A stretch of 52,542 nucleotides of DNA, from positions 1 to 52,542 of the forward strand of contig CAWUJG010000008.1 in NCBI GenBank assembly GCA_963922775.1, in the 5' to 3' direction. The notes beneath the pieces were generated by a model. The model did not search any database, was not told the origin of the DNA, and saw nothing but the letters and a program-made list of their open reading frames with translations. The position numbers and the translations under genes were made by a program. Every line of letters begins with the position of its first letter. The stretch's first letter is position 1. This document shows positions 17,181-26,699 of the stretch, one piece after another. The stretch comes from JAHDDH01 sp963922775 (GTDB taxonomy: Bacteria; Bacteroidota; Bacteroidia; Cytophagales; Amoebophilaceae).

Positions 17181-19970
17181 TTACTTTACTTTAGGAAAGT
17201 AAAGATTAAATATAGTGTAAGAATTTTTTCCTGTTTTAGATTCACAGACAATTTTTCCATTTATTTTTTCCATAATTATTTTACTATAAGCAAGTCCAAT
17301 ACCAATATTGGATTGGTTAGCTACAACATAAAAATAATTAAATATATCTTCTATATGATCAGAAGATATACCAAAACCATTATCTCTTATACAAAGAATA
17401 TTATATCTTTTATTTTTTTTAGTATAAATTTTTATTTTTGCTGTATCAGATACATGTGTATACACATTTTTAACCACATTAAAAATAACCTGGTTAATTT
17501 TATTTTGAGGGCCAAAATATTCAAAATCTTTTATATCTTCCATATTAATATTATCTTTTTGGTACTTTAATATTATTGGATTATAACATATAATATTGTT
17601 CAGTGATACTGATATATTATTTTTTTCTTTTAGATGTTCTATCTCTATCCTGAGATCAGTATTTTCTATTAAATTATTCAATTTTATCTGAGCTAAACGA
17701 ATATTATTTTTAGTACGATTTATATGTTCTTGTAAATTTTTAATATAATATTCATGTAAACGATAAAAATTTTTTTCTTTTTTATTTCTTTCCAACATTT
17801 TTTCAATATCTATATACATATGGTCAATATTAGCCATAAAACTACCAATTATGTTGGTAGAAATTTCATGAGAAAATGCTTTACTATATCTTCGTAATGC
17901 TTTTGATTTTTGTAAAAGTACTTTTTCTTTTTTTCTAAAAAATATAACACAAATAAGCATAGCAAATAGTATGACATATATTAATAGATATACTTTTTCA
18001 AAAGTAAATATAGAAGAAAAATCATTATCAGCATACTTCAGTAGTATAAGTATTTTATAAAATAAAAAGCCGAAAAAAAAGCCGAAAATATTTATCAACA
18101 AAAAACTTATCCAATCTACCAGTGCTATCAATAAAAATGCAGCTAAAATAATATTGATTAGCCAGTCAGTTCCTCCATGAGTAAGAAAAAATGTTGTGGT
18201 AGTAAGAAAAGGCAGTGTGTAGAGTAGTGTAATGTGAAAATATAGCGGGAAATATTTTTTGATTCGTAAAGGCCAAACATGTTTTAAAATAAGACCTACA
18301 CAAAGCACACCAGCTATAATACGCATATAAAGCATAATATTATAATATGTAGGATTTTCATACGTCCACATAAAGTAAGGTACTTTGTAGTTGAGCAAAC
18401 AAAATATAGCAAACAACTCATGACTTCCTCCATATTTTTCTATTTTTTTATATGAATATTGCCATATCATCCTTCTTTTTGGCAAAGAACGAATCATTTT
18501 TTGAAAAAAAAACTTGATAGAAAAATTTAATTTTTTATCATACATTTTGTTTTGGGCTATATCGTTTTTTACAATAATAAAACCCCTATTTGTAATATAC
18601 GTAGTCATAAAATATACTACCCCATTTACAAGAATACCATATATGGGAATCATAATTTTTGATGTTGCAGGCAGAAAAGCATGCATCATAATAAAACTCA
18701 ATAGTGTGATAAAAAAAGCAATAAAAAATGATTTTGTATTACTTTTTAGACCTAACACACCAGTAATAAAGGGTATAGTAATTACAGGACTAAATATACC
18801 TGCAGCTAATTTGGCTAAATTAACAATGTCTGTAGAATTTACAGCTACCAAAACAGCTCCAGTACCCAGTAATAGTGTAATATATTTAATGATTTTTGTT
18901 TCTTTTTTTATTTTTCTGATGGGTGTAATCACATCATGTACAAAAGTAATACTACCTGCATTAAGAAAAGAATCTGCTGTAGACATAATAACTGCTAAAA
19001 TTCCGGAAATAGCTAATCCTTTAATTACAGGTGATAATAATGATTTGATAATTTCTGGTAATACCAAATCAGGCGATATAGATGGATATAATACAATAGC
19101 AGCCAAGCCTATAAGCATTACCATAAATGAAAAAGGAAGTTGAAATATAGCTGTAATACAAAATAATTTTCGTATTTGTTTTCTATTTTTAGACATTAAT
19201 ATCCTTTGTATAGCTGGAGGAGAAATAGTAACATTAGGTATCATCCAAATAAAAAATAAAATAAGATAGAACTCAATTTTAGAATGATCAAATATTTTAA
19301 ATTTTTCTTTTGGTACTTGGTTTATTAACTCTGATACTCCTCCTATATGTTTAGTAGCTTCTAAAGCAATTAAAGGAATAATTACTATCAAAATAATAAA
19401 CTGAAGTACATCTGTAATGGTTACTGATTTTATTCCACCAAATGTAGTATATATAACAATAATAATTCCAGAAATAATAATACCTAAATTTTTATCTAAA
19501 CTTAACATCGATTGAAATACAGAACCTAAAGCTAGTAGTTGTACAGCTATTGTTACAATACAATAAATAAAATTTACTATTCCTGTAGTAAATTTTACAT
19601 TTTTACTGAACATTTTTTCTATTATATCTCCAAAAGTAATTACATTTTTATCAAATTTATCTCTAATTCTTGGGGCTACAAACAGGCCAACAAACATATA
19701 CTGTATCATTACAGCTATTATCATTGTTACAGCCATAATAATTCCATCTCTAAATATATTAGTGGTAAACCCCAAGGTACTATTACCCCCTTCTACAGTA
19801 GCCAGCAATGTAAGCATAAGTACTGTAGTACCATAACATTTTCCACCAAGAGCATATTCTTTAAGAGTACTTACTTTTTTGCTAGCTAATAAGCCAACAA
19901 CAAGTGTTAAAAGTAAAAATCCAGCTACAATGTAGTGATCTATAGTAAATAGAGAAAATAAAAAAATCAT
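17181..19970 (-). CDS. Sodium/solute symporter-histidine kinase hybrid
   Basis: 929 residues. The N-terminal about 480 residues are a complete sodium:solute symporter (SSS, PutP-like) domain; diagnostic are FGGIKSVTITDVLQFIILI and ISGILAVIMSTADSFLNAGS. About 490-685 is a second group of roughly six membrane helices, and the rest is a cytoplasmic histidine kinase. The H-box is AFSHEI with His about 701, the N-box has Asn about 835 (FNVVKNVYTH), and G1 (DNGFGIS, about 863) and G2 (GIGLA, about 890) are present, so the kinase looks active. The fusion resembles CbrA-type sensors, in which transport and sensing are coupled. No response regulator lies nearby; the sigma-54 activator at 24116 has no receiver domain. 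A paralogue with a different output domain is at 34495. Confidence 0.9.
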   Translation of the reverse strand: MIFLFSLFTIDHYIVAGFLLLTLVVGLLASKKVSTLKEYALGGKCYGTTVLMLTLLATVEGGNSTLGFTTNIFRDGIIMAVTMIIAVMIQYMFVGLFVAPRIRDKFDKNVITFGDIIEKMFSKNVKFTTGIVNFIYCIVTIAVQLLALGSVFQSMLSLDKNLGIIISGIIIVIYTTFGGIKSVTITDVLQFIILIVIIPLIALEATKHIGGVSELINQVPKEKFKIFDHSKIEFYLILFFIWMIPNVTISPPAIQRILMSKNRKQIRKLFCITAIFQLPFSFMVMLIGLAAIVLYPSISPDLVLPEIIKSLLSPVIKGLAISGILAVIMSTADSFLNAGSITFVHDVITPIRKIKKETKIIKYITLLLGTGAVLVAVNSTDIVNLAKLAAGIFSPVITIPFITGVLGLKSNTKSFFIAFFITLLSFIMMHAFLPATSKIMIPIYGILVNGVVYFMTTYITNRGFIIVKNDIAQNKMYDKKLNFSIKFFFQKMIRSLPKRRMIWQYSYKKIEKYGGSHELFAIFCLLNYKVPYFMWTYENPTYYNIMLYMRIIAGVLCVGLILKHVWPLRIKKYFPLYFHITLLYTLPFLTTTTFFLTHGGTDWLINIILAAFLLIALVDWISFLLINIFGFFFGFLFYKILILLKYADNDFSSIFTFEKVYLLIYVILFAMLICVIFFRKKEKVLLQKSKALRRYSKAFSHEISTNIIGSFMANIDHMYIDIEKMLERNKKEKNFYRLHEYYIKNLQEHINRTKNNIRLAQIKLNNLIENTDLRIEIEHLKEKNNISVSLNNIICYNPIILKYQKDNINMEDIKDFEYFGPQNKINQVIFNVVKNVYTHVSDTAKIKIYTKKNKRYNILCIRDNGFGISSDHIEDIFNYFYVVANQSNIGIGLAYSKIIMEKINGKIVCESKTGKNSYTIFNLYFPKVK

Positions 19971-20043
19971 TATAAATTCGTATTAAAAATGCTAGCTTCA
20001 AAAAGCATTAGCAGTTAGATATTATGACTAATCTGGCTAATTT

Positions 20044-21375
20044 TTATTTACTAAAATTAGTATTTTTTTTAAAAAAAAACAATATATTTTTTTTAAAAAA
20101 ATCACCTTTTTCTTCAAAATTTTTATATAAGTCTAAACTAGAACAAGCTGGAGATAATAATATGATATCATCATTTTGAGCTAAAGAAAAAGCTATCTTA
20201 CATGCTCTCTGCATAGAGGTAGTTTGAAATATTTGAGGAATATATTCTTGAAAATTTTGGATTAAATTTTTATTGTCTTTGCCTAAGCATATCAAAGCTT
20301 TTACTTTTTTTCCTACTTCCTTTTTTAAAGGCATATAATTATTGCCTTTATCTATTCCACCAGCAATCCAAATAATAGACTGATTAAAACACATAAATGC
20401 ATGGAATACAGCATCTATATTAGTGGCTTTTGCATCATTGTATATATTAATATTTTTTAATTTACCTACCCATTCTAATCTATGGGGTAATCCATAAAAT
20501 GTAGATAAATATTTTTGTATATGACTAAGGGAAAAATTGAGCAAGTTAACTATTTTTAGAGCTATTAAAATATTATAATAGTTATGTATACCAGGTAGTT
20601 TAATAGAATTTTTTTTTATTGTTATATACTTTTTTTCGACTTCACAGTACAGTAAAAATTTTTTTGTAGATTGTAGTTTTATAATTTGTGTACTGATCTT
20701 ATTATGACCTAAAAATTTGTTGATATATTTTTCTTTTTTATGAAAAACAAAATAATTTTTTGCACACATATTTTTCAATATGCTCATCTTAGCATGTATA
20801 TATTTTACCATATCATTTTGGTATCTATCTAAATGATCTGGTGATATATTTAAAACAGTAGCAATATGAGGCTTAAATTTATGAATGTATTCTAATTGAA
20901 AACTGCTTAATTCAATAATAAAGTAATCATAATGAGGGTCTTTAAATAATTGTTTGGCAAAACTATTTCCTACATTACCTACTAATACAGATTTTTTACC
21001 TAATTTATTTAATAAATAATGTAAAAGATGTACTGTAGTAGATTTTCCATTAGAACCTGTTACAGCTATAAGCATAGCTTTTGTATGTCTGAAAGCAAAC
21101 TCTATTTCATCTATTATAGGTATTTTTCTTTTCTTTGCAAAAAGGATGGTAGGATTACTCTCAGCTATACCAGGGCTTTTGATGATTTCTGTAGCATTTT
21201 GTATATAGGTTAGGCTATTTTTATTTTCTTCAAAAGGTATGTTATAGGCTAAAAGTTGTTTTTTATAATAATAGTTAATAGTATTTTTGTCAGAGACAAA
21301 TACATTATAGCCTTTGGCTTTAGCCAGTAAAGCGGCACCTAAGCCGCTTTCTCCTGCTCCTAATACCAGTAGCAT
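20044..21375 (-). CDS. murD: UDP-N-acetylmuramoyl-L-alanine--D-glutamate ligase MurD
   Basis: 443 residues. MurD adds D-glutamate to UDP-MurNAc-L-Ala in cytoplasmic peptidoglycan precursor synthesis. The domains appear in order: an N-terminal nucleotide-binding fold with LVLGAGESGLGAALLAKAKG, the Mur-ligase ATP site VTGSNGKSTT (about residues 105-114), the central motif ELSSFQLEY with NISPDHLDRY, and the C-terminal domain with GLPHRLEWVG, NDAKATN and SPACSSLDLYKNFEEKGD. No mraY, ftsW or murG is adjacent, so the dcw cluster is dispersed here. The gene is 49 bases downstream of the M42 peptidase. It shows that at least part of the peptidoglycan pathway is kept. Confidence 0.95.
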   Translation of the reverse strand: MLLVLGAGESGLGAALLAKAKGYNVFVSDKNTINYYYKKQLLAYNIPFEENKNSLTYIQNATEIIKSPGIAESNPTILFAKKRKIPIIDEIEFAFRHTKAMLIAVTGSNGKSTTVHLLHYLLNKLGKKSVLVGNVGNSFAKQLFKDPHYDYFIIELSSFQLEYIHKFKPHIATVLNISPDHLDRYQNDMVKYIHAKMSILKNMCAKNYFVFHKKEKYINKFLGHNKISTQIIKLQSTKKFLLYCEVEKKYITIKKNSIKLPGIHNYYNILIALKIVNLLNFSLSHIQKYLSTFYGLPHRLEWVGKLKNINIYNDAKATNIDAVFHAFMCFNQSIIWIAGGIDKGNNYMPLKKEVGKKVKALICLGKDNKNLIQNFQEYIPQIFQTTSMQRACKIAFSLAQNDDIILLSPACSSLDLYKNFEEKGDFFKKNILFFFKKNTNFSK

Positions 21376-21423
21376 AATTAATTAAATAAAAAATTACTAT
21401 TACTATGTCTTTAACTAATTGAT

Positions 21424-22506
21424 CTACTTATCAAAGTATCTAAAATTTTTTTTAAGATCATTTTCTTTATCTAAGTTAATTAGAGCATGATACATCAACT
21501 TTATAATTTGAGTTATATCATTTTTATTTATCATTTCTACAGTAGTATGCATATATTTTAGAGGAATAGAAATTAGTGCAGAGGCTACACCAGCATTTGA
21601 ATAAGCAAAGGCATCAGTATCAGTTCCTGTAAATCTAGAAGCAGCAAGACGCTGAATATTAATATCAGTTTTTTCTGACTGTGAGATCAAATAGTCTAGC
21701 AAATTATTTTGTACTGCTGGGCCATAAGTCAATACAGGACCTTTACCACACTGTATATCACCTTGCTTTTTTTTATTATAATGTGGAGAACAAGTATCAT
21801 GTGTTACATCAGTAACTATGGCTAAGTCAGGCTTAATACGATTTGCTATCATTTCAGCTCCGCGTAGACCTATTTCTTCTTGTACAGCATTTACAATATA
21901 CAATGAAAAAGGTAGTTTTTGATTATGTTTAGCAAGCTCTTTAGCTACTTGAGCTATCATATATCCTCCTATACGATTGTCTACTCCTCTACCAGCAAGA
22001 TAGTCTGAACCTATTTTTTGTAATTGAGCATCAAAAGTAACCACACAGCCAGTATGAACACCTGATTTTTTTGCTTCAACATCTGAATGAAAACCACAGT
22101 CTAAAAATACAGTATCAATATCCGGCTTTTTATATTCTTTTGTTTCACGTACGTGAATAGCAGGCCATCCAAATACACCTGAAATCAATCCATTTTTTGT
22201 ATGTATGTTAGCCCGCATGGAAGGAGCTATCTGATAATCTGAACCTCCATTACGTACAAGATAGATATAGCCATCTTTAGTAATATAATTTACATACCAA
22301 GAAATTTCATCTGCATGTGCTTCTAACACTACTTTGTATTCTGCACCAGGATTAATTACTCCTACTACAGTACCATATGTATCTGAAAAATAATCATCTA
22401 CAAAATCTTCTATATAATTAAGCCAAACTTTTTGCCCTTCTTGCTCATGCCCTACAGGTGAATAGCTATTCAGGTATTTAAATAAAAAATTATAGTCCAT
22501 ATCCAT
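21424..22506 (-). CDS. M42 family aminopeptidase (glutamyl aminopeptidase / endoglucanase M-like)
   Basis: 360 residues, full length. M42 enzymes are dodecameric di-metal aminopeptidases that degrade peptides in the cytoplasm. Metal ligands and catalytic residues are recognisable: EAHADE (His), GRGVDNRIGG (bridging Asp), QEEIGLRGAE (catalytic and binding Glu pair), TDVTHD (Asp) and the final MHTTVE (His). GTDTDAF is also conserved. The preferred N-terminal residue cannot be deduced. The start ATG gives MDMDYNFLFKYLNSYSPVGH; a second ATG two codons later would serve as well. It is upstream of murD on the same strand with a 48-base gap. Confidence 0.93.
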   Translation of the reverse strand: MDMDYNFLFKYLNSYSPVGHEQEGQKVWLNYIEDFVDDYFSDTYGTVVGVINPGAEYKVVLEAHADEISWYVNYITKDGYIYLVRNGGSDYQIAPSMRANIHTKNGLISGVFGWPAIHVRETKEYKKPDIDTVFLDCGFHSDVEAKKSGVHTGCVVTFDAQLQKIGSDYLAGRGVDNRIGGYMIAQVAKELAKHNQKLPFSLYIVNAVQEEIGLRGAEMIANRIKPDLAIVTDVTHDTCSPHYNKKKQGDIQCGKGPVLTYGPAVQNNLLDYLISQSEKTDINIQRLAASRFTGTDTDAFAYSNAGVASALISIPLKYMHTTVEMINKNDITQIIKLMYHALINLDKENDLKKNFRYFDK

Positions 22507-22702
22507 AGTAAAAACAAATATTATGATTTAAGTTTATTAATTTTATGTATAAAATTGTAATTGTATACAAATATATAGTAAATGTAAATATATACAATAT
22601 AATATATTTATCTTTACATAACATTGCAAATTGCAATTATCTTAATATTGTATTTTATCCTTTAACAAAAAATCAATACATAATTGTTGTAAATAATAAA
22701 AT

Positions 22703-24091
22703 ATGCAAACTATCAAAATTGCTGAACCATTATCACCATCTCCATGCATAAATAAAAATTTAGCAAAAAAAAAATTATATATAGAAAGTTATGGATGTCA
22801 AATGAATTTTTCTGATAGTGAAATTGTAGCAGCAATATTACAAGATGAAGGATTTGAAAATACAAATCAAGAACAAGAAGCTGATGTTATTTTGCTAAAC
22901 ACCTGTGCCATTAGAGCAAAAGCAGAAGAAACAATAAGAAAACGTCTCAAACAATTTCAAAAAATTAAACAAAAAAAAACACTTGTTATAGGTATTTTAG
23001 GCTGTATGGCAGAAAGACTAAAAGCTCAATTACTTGAAGAAGAAAAAATTGTTGACCTAGTAGTAGGTCCTGATGCTTATCGTGACTTGCCCAAACTACT
23101 AGAACAAGTTGATGATGGCCGAAAAGCAATTAATACTTTTCTTTCTCGGGAAGAGACTTATGCTGATATTAACCCTGTACGCTTACAATCTAATGGAATT
23201 ACAGCATTTATTTCTATTATGCGTGGTTGTGATAATATGTGTTCTTTTTGTGTAGTACCCTTTACAAGGGGAAGAGAAAGAAGTAGAGATCCTAAAACAA
23301 TTGTAAAAGAAGCTACAGACCTATATCATAAAGGTTACAAAGAAATAACATTATTAGGACAAAATGTTGATTCCTACAAATGGAAAAAAGAACAAGCCCA
23401 AAAAGCCTGTAATTTTGCACAACTTTTAGAAGAAGTAGCCAACATACACCCAAGCCTACGCATACGCTTTTCTACTTCTCACCCCAAAGATATTACTGAT
23501 GAAGTATTACATACAATAAAAAAATACGATAACATATGCAATTACATACACTTACCTGTACAGAGTGGAAATAGTAGAATACTTAAACTAATGAACAGGA
23601 CGTATGATAGAGCATGGTATCTCAATAAAATAAAACGTATACGATCCATTATTGGCAACCATTGTGGCATTTCTTCGGATATGATAGCTGGATTCTGCTC
23701 AGAAACAGTAGAAGAACACCAAGACACATTATCATTAATGAAAATAGTTAAATATGACTTTTCTTATATGTTTTATTATTCTGAAAGACCAGGCACATTA
23801 GCAGCAAGAAAATATAAAGATGATGTACCTTTAGCCGAAAAAAAAAAAAGGCTATCAGAAATTATTTCTCTACAAAGAAGACATTCTCTGTTGAGTAACC
23901 AAAAAGATATAGGAAAAATACATCGTGTATTAATAGAAGGAAATTCAAAAAAATCTAACAATAATTTTTTTGGTAGAAATGATACCAACAAAGTTATTAT
24001 ATTTGAAAAAAAAATATATAAGCCAGGAGATTATGTTAATGTACTTGTTGATAGATGCACATCAGCTACCTTATTTGGAAAAATAGTTTAA
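22703..24091 (+). CDS. miaB: tRNA-2-methylthio-N6-dimethylallyladenosine synthase MiaB
   Basis: 462 residues. MiaB is a radical-SAM methylthiotransferase modifying A37 of tRNAs that read UNN codons. The N-terminal UPF0004 domain has the second-cluster cysteines Cys32 (SYGCQMN), Cys68 (NTCAIR) and Cys101 (LGCMAER). The radical-SAM CxxxCxxC motif is Cys176, Cys180 and Cys183 in RGCDNMCSFC, and a TRAM domain ends the protein. A long poly(A) run near 23838-23849 stays in frame. Both clusters depend on the Fe-S machinery (sufB, cysteine desulfurase). It opens the plus-strand block miaB / sigma-54 activator / lptE / TPR-like / secG, an order found widely in Bacteroidota. Confidence 0.96.
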   Translation: MQTIKIAEPLSPSPCINKNLAKKKLYIESYGCQMNFSDSEIVAAILQDEGFENTNQEQEADVILLNTCAIRAKAEETIRKRLKQFQKIKQKKTLVIGILGCMAERLKAQLLEEEKIVDLVVGPDAYRDLPKLLEQVDDGRKAINTFLSREETYADINPVRLQSNGITAFISIMRGCDNMCSFCVVPFTRGRERSRDPKTIVKEATDLYHKGYKEITLLGQNVDSYKWKKEQAQKACNFAQLLEEVANIHPSLRIRFSTSHPKDITDEVLHTIKKYDNICNYIHLPVQSGNSRILKLMNRTYDRAWYLNKIKRIRSIIGNHCGISSDMIAGFCSETVEEHQDTLSLMKIVKYDFSYMFYYSERPGTLAARKYKDDVPLAEKKKRLSEIISLQRRHSLLSNQKDIGKIHRVLIEGNSKKSNNNFFGRNDTNKVIIFEKKIYKPGDYVNVLVDRCTSATLFGKIV

Positions 24092-24115
24092 ATATTATCT
24101 ACATAATAAATCAAT

Positions 24116-25312
24116 ATGTTAGCTTACAAACATCATTTAGAAGTTAAAAAAAAATTTAACATTGTAGGAAATGCAGAATTATTAAATCATGCTTTAAATA
24201 TTGCTCTACAAGTAGCAGATACACCACTAAGTGTGCTTATTACAGGAGAAAATGGTACAGGAAAAGAATCTTTTTCTAAAATATTGCATTATTATAGCAA
24301 ATATAAACATGGTAAATTTATTGCTGTAAATTGCGGCGCTATACCAGAAGGCACTATAGATTCAGAACTATTTGGCCATGAAAAAGGAGCCTTTACAGGT
24401 GCCTTAGACTATAGAAAAGGCTATTTTGAAGAAGCCCATACAGGAACCATTTTTTTAGATGAAATTGGTGAAATGCCTATAGCCACACAAGCCAAACTAC
24501 TACGGGTATTAGAATATGGAGAATACATTAGAGTAGGCTCATCAAAAGTACAAAAAACAGACATTAGAATAATAGCAGCCACAAATAAAGATTTGCTCAA
24601 ATCAATATATAAAGGCAAATTTAGAGAAGATTTGTATTATAGACTCAACACTATACCTATAATAGTTCCTCCTTTAAGAGAAAGAGGAAAAGATATTGAC
24701 CTGTTATTCAGAAAATTTGCCATAGATTTTGCAACAAAATATAACGTACCTCCCATACAACTTCATGAAGAAGCAAAAAAAATACTCCTAACCTACCATT
24801 TTCCAGGAAATATCAGACAGCTTAGAAATTTAGTTGAGCAAATATCAATTCTTGAAAACAATGAAAGAATAATAAAAAAAGAAACCCTGATAAACTATTT
24901 ACCTATATCATCACATACACTTCCTACAGTTTACACTGATAATAAAGAAGATATGCAAGATAAAACTATCATGTATAAAATAATTTTAGATATGAAAAAA
25001 GAAGTTGAAGAAATGAAAAAAATTATATTTAGCTTACTACAGCATAACCATGTAAATAACAATAATGATAATAATAAGCCAGAAAAAACATTAAAACAAA
25101 ATCAAGATAACAAAATTACAATCATAAACAATTCCACTGTAAGCACAGGCCTTGAAGAAAATTTATCTATTGAAGCCATAGAAAAAAAATTAATTGCTAG
25201 AGCTTTAGCTAAACATCAACAAAAAAGAAGATATGCTGCTAAAAGCCTAGGTATTTCAGAAAGAACATTATATAGAAAACTAAAACAATACCATCTTGAA
25301 AAAACAACATAA
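24116..25312 (+). CDS. Sigma-54-dependent transcriptional activator without receiver domain
   Basis: 398 residues. The AAA+ domain starts almost at the N-terminus: Walker A GENGTGKE (44-51), GAFTGA sigma-54 contact loop (91-96), Walker B TIFLDE (111-116), and arginine-finger region KFREDLYYRLNTIPI. There is no response-regulator receiver in front, so activity must be controlled otherwise. An Asn-rich low-complexity linker (about residues 305-345) leads to a Fis-type helix-turn-helix (KRRYAAKSLGISERTLYRKL). The gene follows miaB by 24 bases, and lptE begins inside its last codons. In other Bacteroidota the same regulator sits in this place and is presumed to control envelope functions; that role is inference. 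Confidence 0.94.
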   Translation: MLAYKHHLEVKKKFNIVGNAELLNHALNIALQVADTPLSVLITGENGTGKESFSKILHYYSKYKHGKFIAVNCGAIPEGTIDSELFGHEKGAFTGALDYRKGYFEEAHTGTIFLDEIGEMPIATQAKLLRVLEYGEYIRVGSSKVQKTDIRIIAATNKDLLKSIYKGKFREDLYYRLNTIPIIVPPLRERGKDIDLLFRKFAIDFATKYNVPPIQLHEEAKKILLTYHFPGNIRQLRNLVEQISILENNERIIKKETLINYLPISSHTLPTVYTDNKEDMQDKTIMYKIILDMKKEVEEMKKIIFSLLQHNHVNNNNDNNKPEKTLKQNQDNKITIINNSTVSTGLEENLSIEAIEKKLIARALAKHQQKRRYAAKSLGISERTLYRKLKQYHLEKTT

Positions 25313-25793
25313 ATATTTATTTTTATACCTTTTTTTTAGCCAATCTTGTGCTATATATTCCTTTTCAGGTGTTTCTTTGTCTAAAAAAGTAAAAACATAT
25401 TCTATACAAAACTTTTATGTTGACACTGCCAAAGGACCGAATAATATGTATGATCTTTTTACACAAGAACTAGAAAAACAAATAGGACAAAAAACATCCT
25501 TAAAAAAAGTAGACAACGAAGGAGATCTTTTATTTGAAGGTAAAGTGATTGATTTTAAATATGATCCTGTTAATACAGATAGTAATGATACTATGGCAAG
25601 ACTATCCATAAAAGTATCTATTGATTTTTTTAACATGCATGATGAAAATATGGCATTTTATAATAAAAAATTTACACAATCAGAAAGAGTAGATAACCAA
25701 AATCTAAATGAAAATGAAGAAGAAGAAATAACAAAAAAAATGTTTTCAGCATTAGTAAAAAAAATACTAGATGCATCTATTACCAATTGGTAA
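25296..25793 (+). CDS. lptE: LPS assembly lipoprotein LptE
   Basis: 165 residues. The start is a TTG at 25296, 17 bases inside the upstream gene. It is required because no ATG precedes the signal peptide. The signal peptide is MKKQHKYLFLYLFFSQS with lipobox Cys18, followed by the family signature AIYSFSGVSLSKKVKTYSI. Middle residues include LLFEGKVIDFKYDPV and ARLSIKVSIDFFN, also typical of Bacteroidota LptE. The lipoprotein would plug LptD in the outer membrane and help insert LPS, which fits lpxK at 46871. The short C-terminal half contains a run of Glu residues encoded by an A-rich stretch. Overlap and spacing suggest coupled translation with its neighbours. Confidence 0.9.
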   Translation: MKKQHKYLFLYLFFSQSCAIYSFSGVSLSKKVKTYSIQNFYVDTAKGPNNMYDLFTQELEKQIGQKTSLKKVDNEGDLLFEGKVIDFKYDPVNTDSNDTMARLSIKVSIDFFNMHDENMAFYNKKFTQSERVDNQNLNENEEEEITKKMFSALVKKILDASITNW

Positions 25794-25795
25794 AT

Positions 25796-26257
25796 ATGTA
25801 TACACTAGACAATAAAAATACAACAGAATTGATTGCCATAGCAAGAAAATACCCTTATTTTCAGAATATATATGTGTATTTAGCAAAAGAAAATACCAAT
25901 ACAAATACAATAGCAAAAGCAGCTATATATGCAAGTAACCGTAATTATCTGAAAAAAATTTTAGCTAAACAAAAAAAAAATCAACAGCAAGATATTATTA
26001 CTGCCTATTTAAAAAAAAATATTACTTTAACAGAATATAAACAACCACAAAAATTAAAACAAAATCAAGAAAAAATAAGTGACCTTACACAAAAAAATGA
26101 AACATGGAAAAATACATTTGCTACTGAAACATTAGCACAAATTATGGTAAAACAGGGACATAAAAAACAAGCTATTGAAATTTATAAAACCCTATATTTA
26201 AAATTTCCTCAAAAAAAAATGTATTTTAGAGAAAAAATAAACCAAATCAAAAAATAA
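25796..26257 (+). CDS. Small TPR-like protein between lptE and secG
   Basis: 153 residues from the ATG at 25796, two bases after the lptE stop. A TTG nine bases upstream is also open but less likely. I recognise it by position and by its C-terminal helix pair, ETLAQIMVKQGHKKQAIEIY followed by KTLYLKFPQKKMYFREKI, one tetratricopeptide-type repeat found in the Bacteroidota protein at this site. The N-terminal part, ELIAIARKYPYFQNIYVYLA, is also conserved there. The middle is Lys/Gln-rich and low complexity. It has no signal peptide. Its function is unknown; adjacency to lptE and secG suggests a link to envelope assembly or secretion, but that is inference. Confidence 0.8.
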   Translation: MYTLDNKNTTELIAIARKYPYFQNIYVYLAKENTNTNTIAKAAIYASNRNYLKKILAKQKKNQQQDIITAYLKKNITLTEYKQPQKLKQNQEKISDLTQKNETWKNTFATETLAQIMVKQGHKKQAIEIYKTLYLKFPQKKMYFREKINQIKK

Positions 26258-26279
26258 TTTAAAATTTCAATTATACTAT

Positions 26280-26624
26280 ATGCTGATTTTATTCATTACA
26301 CTAACTATTTTTACTGCACTCTTATTAGTACTTATTATTGTAATTCAAAACCCTAAAGGAGGAGGATTATCAAGCCAATTTGGAGGTACACAAACCCATC
26401 AATTTATGGGTGCAAAGCAAGCCAACAATATATTAGAAAAAATTACATGGGGATTGGCTACAACCATTTTTTTACTTGTAGTAAGTACTACACTTTTTTT
26501 AAAACATAGAAATAATAAAAACAATCAAATAATAAGCCCAAACATAGCACAAGCAAAAAAAAATATTATACAAGAAGAAAAAAATACCGTAGAAAAAACA
26601 GAAGAACACACATCAAAAAAATAA
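26280..26624 (+). CDS. secG: Preprotein translocase subunit SecG
   Basis: 114 residues. Two membrane helices (about 1-22 and 55-76) flank the conserved cytoplasmic loop VIQNPKGGGLSSQFGGTQTH, the hallmark of SecG. The hydrophilic, Lys/Glu-rich tail beyond the second helix is longer than in E. coli SecG but usual in Bacteroidota. SecG supports SecYE during protein export through the inner membrane. It ends the conserved miaB-to-secG block; groES/groEL, which often follow in free-living relatives, are not here. Confidence 0.93.
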   Translation: MLILFITLTIFTALLLVLIIVIQNPKGGGLSSQFGGTQTHQFMGAKQANNILEKITWGLATTIFLLVVSTTLFLKHRNNKNNQIISPNIAQAKKNIIQEEKNTVEKTEEHTSKK

Positions 26625-26699
26625 TTAAACCAGTATTAAAATGACCTATTTTTTTGTAAATTACCATATCTATATCAATCTGCATAGTGTAATATATCC

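Noticed and set aside
18514..19143. 209-codon plus-strand frame opposite the symporter-kinase gene
   Set aside because: Antisense shadow of an SSS domain; the minus-strand gene has full domain support.
22545..22751. 68-codon open frame upstream of miaB
   Set aside because: Overlaps the start of miaB in another frame and consists mostly of Ile, Tyr and Asn from A+T-rich DNA.
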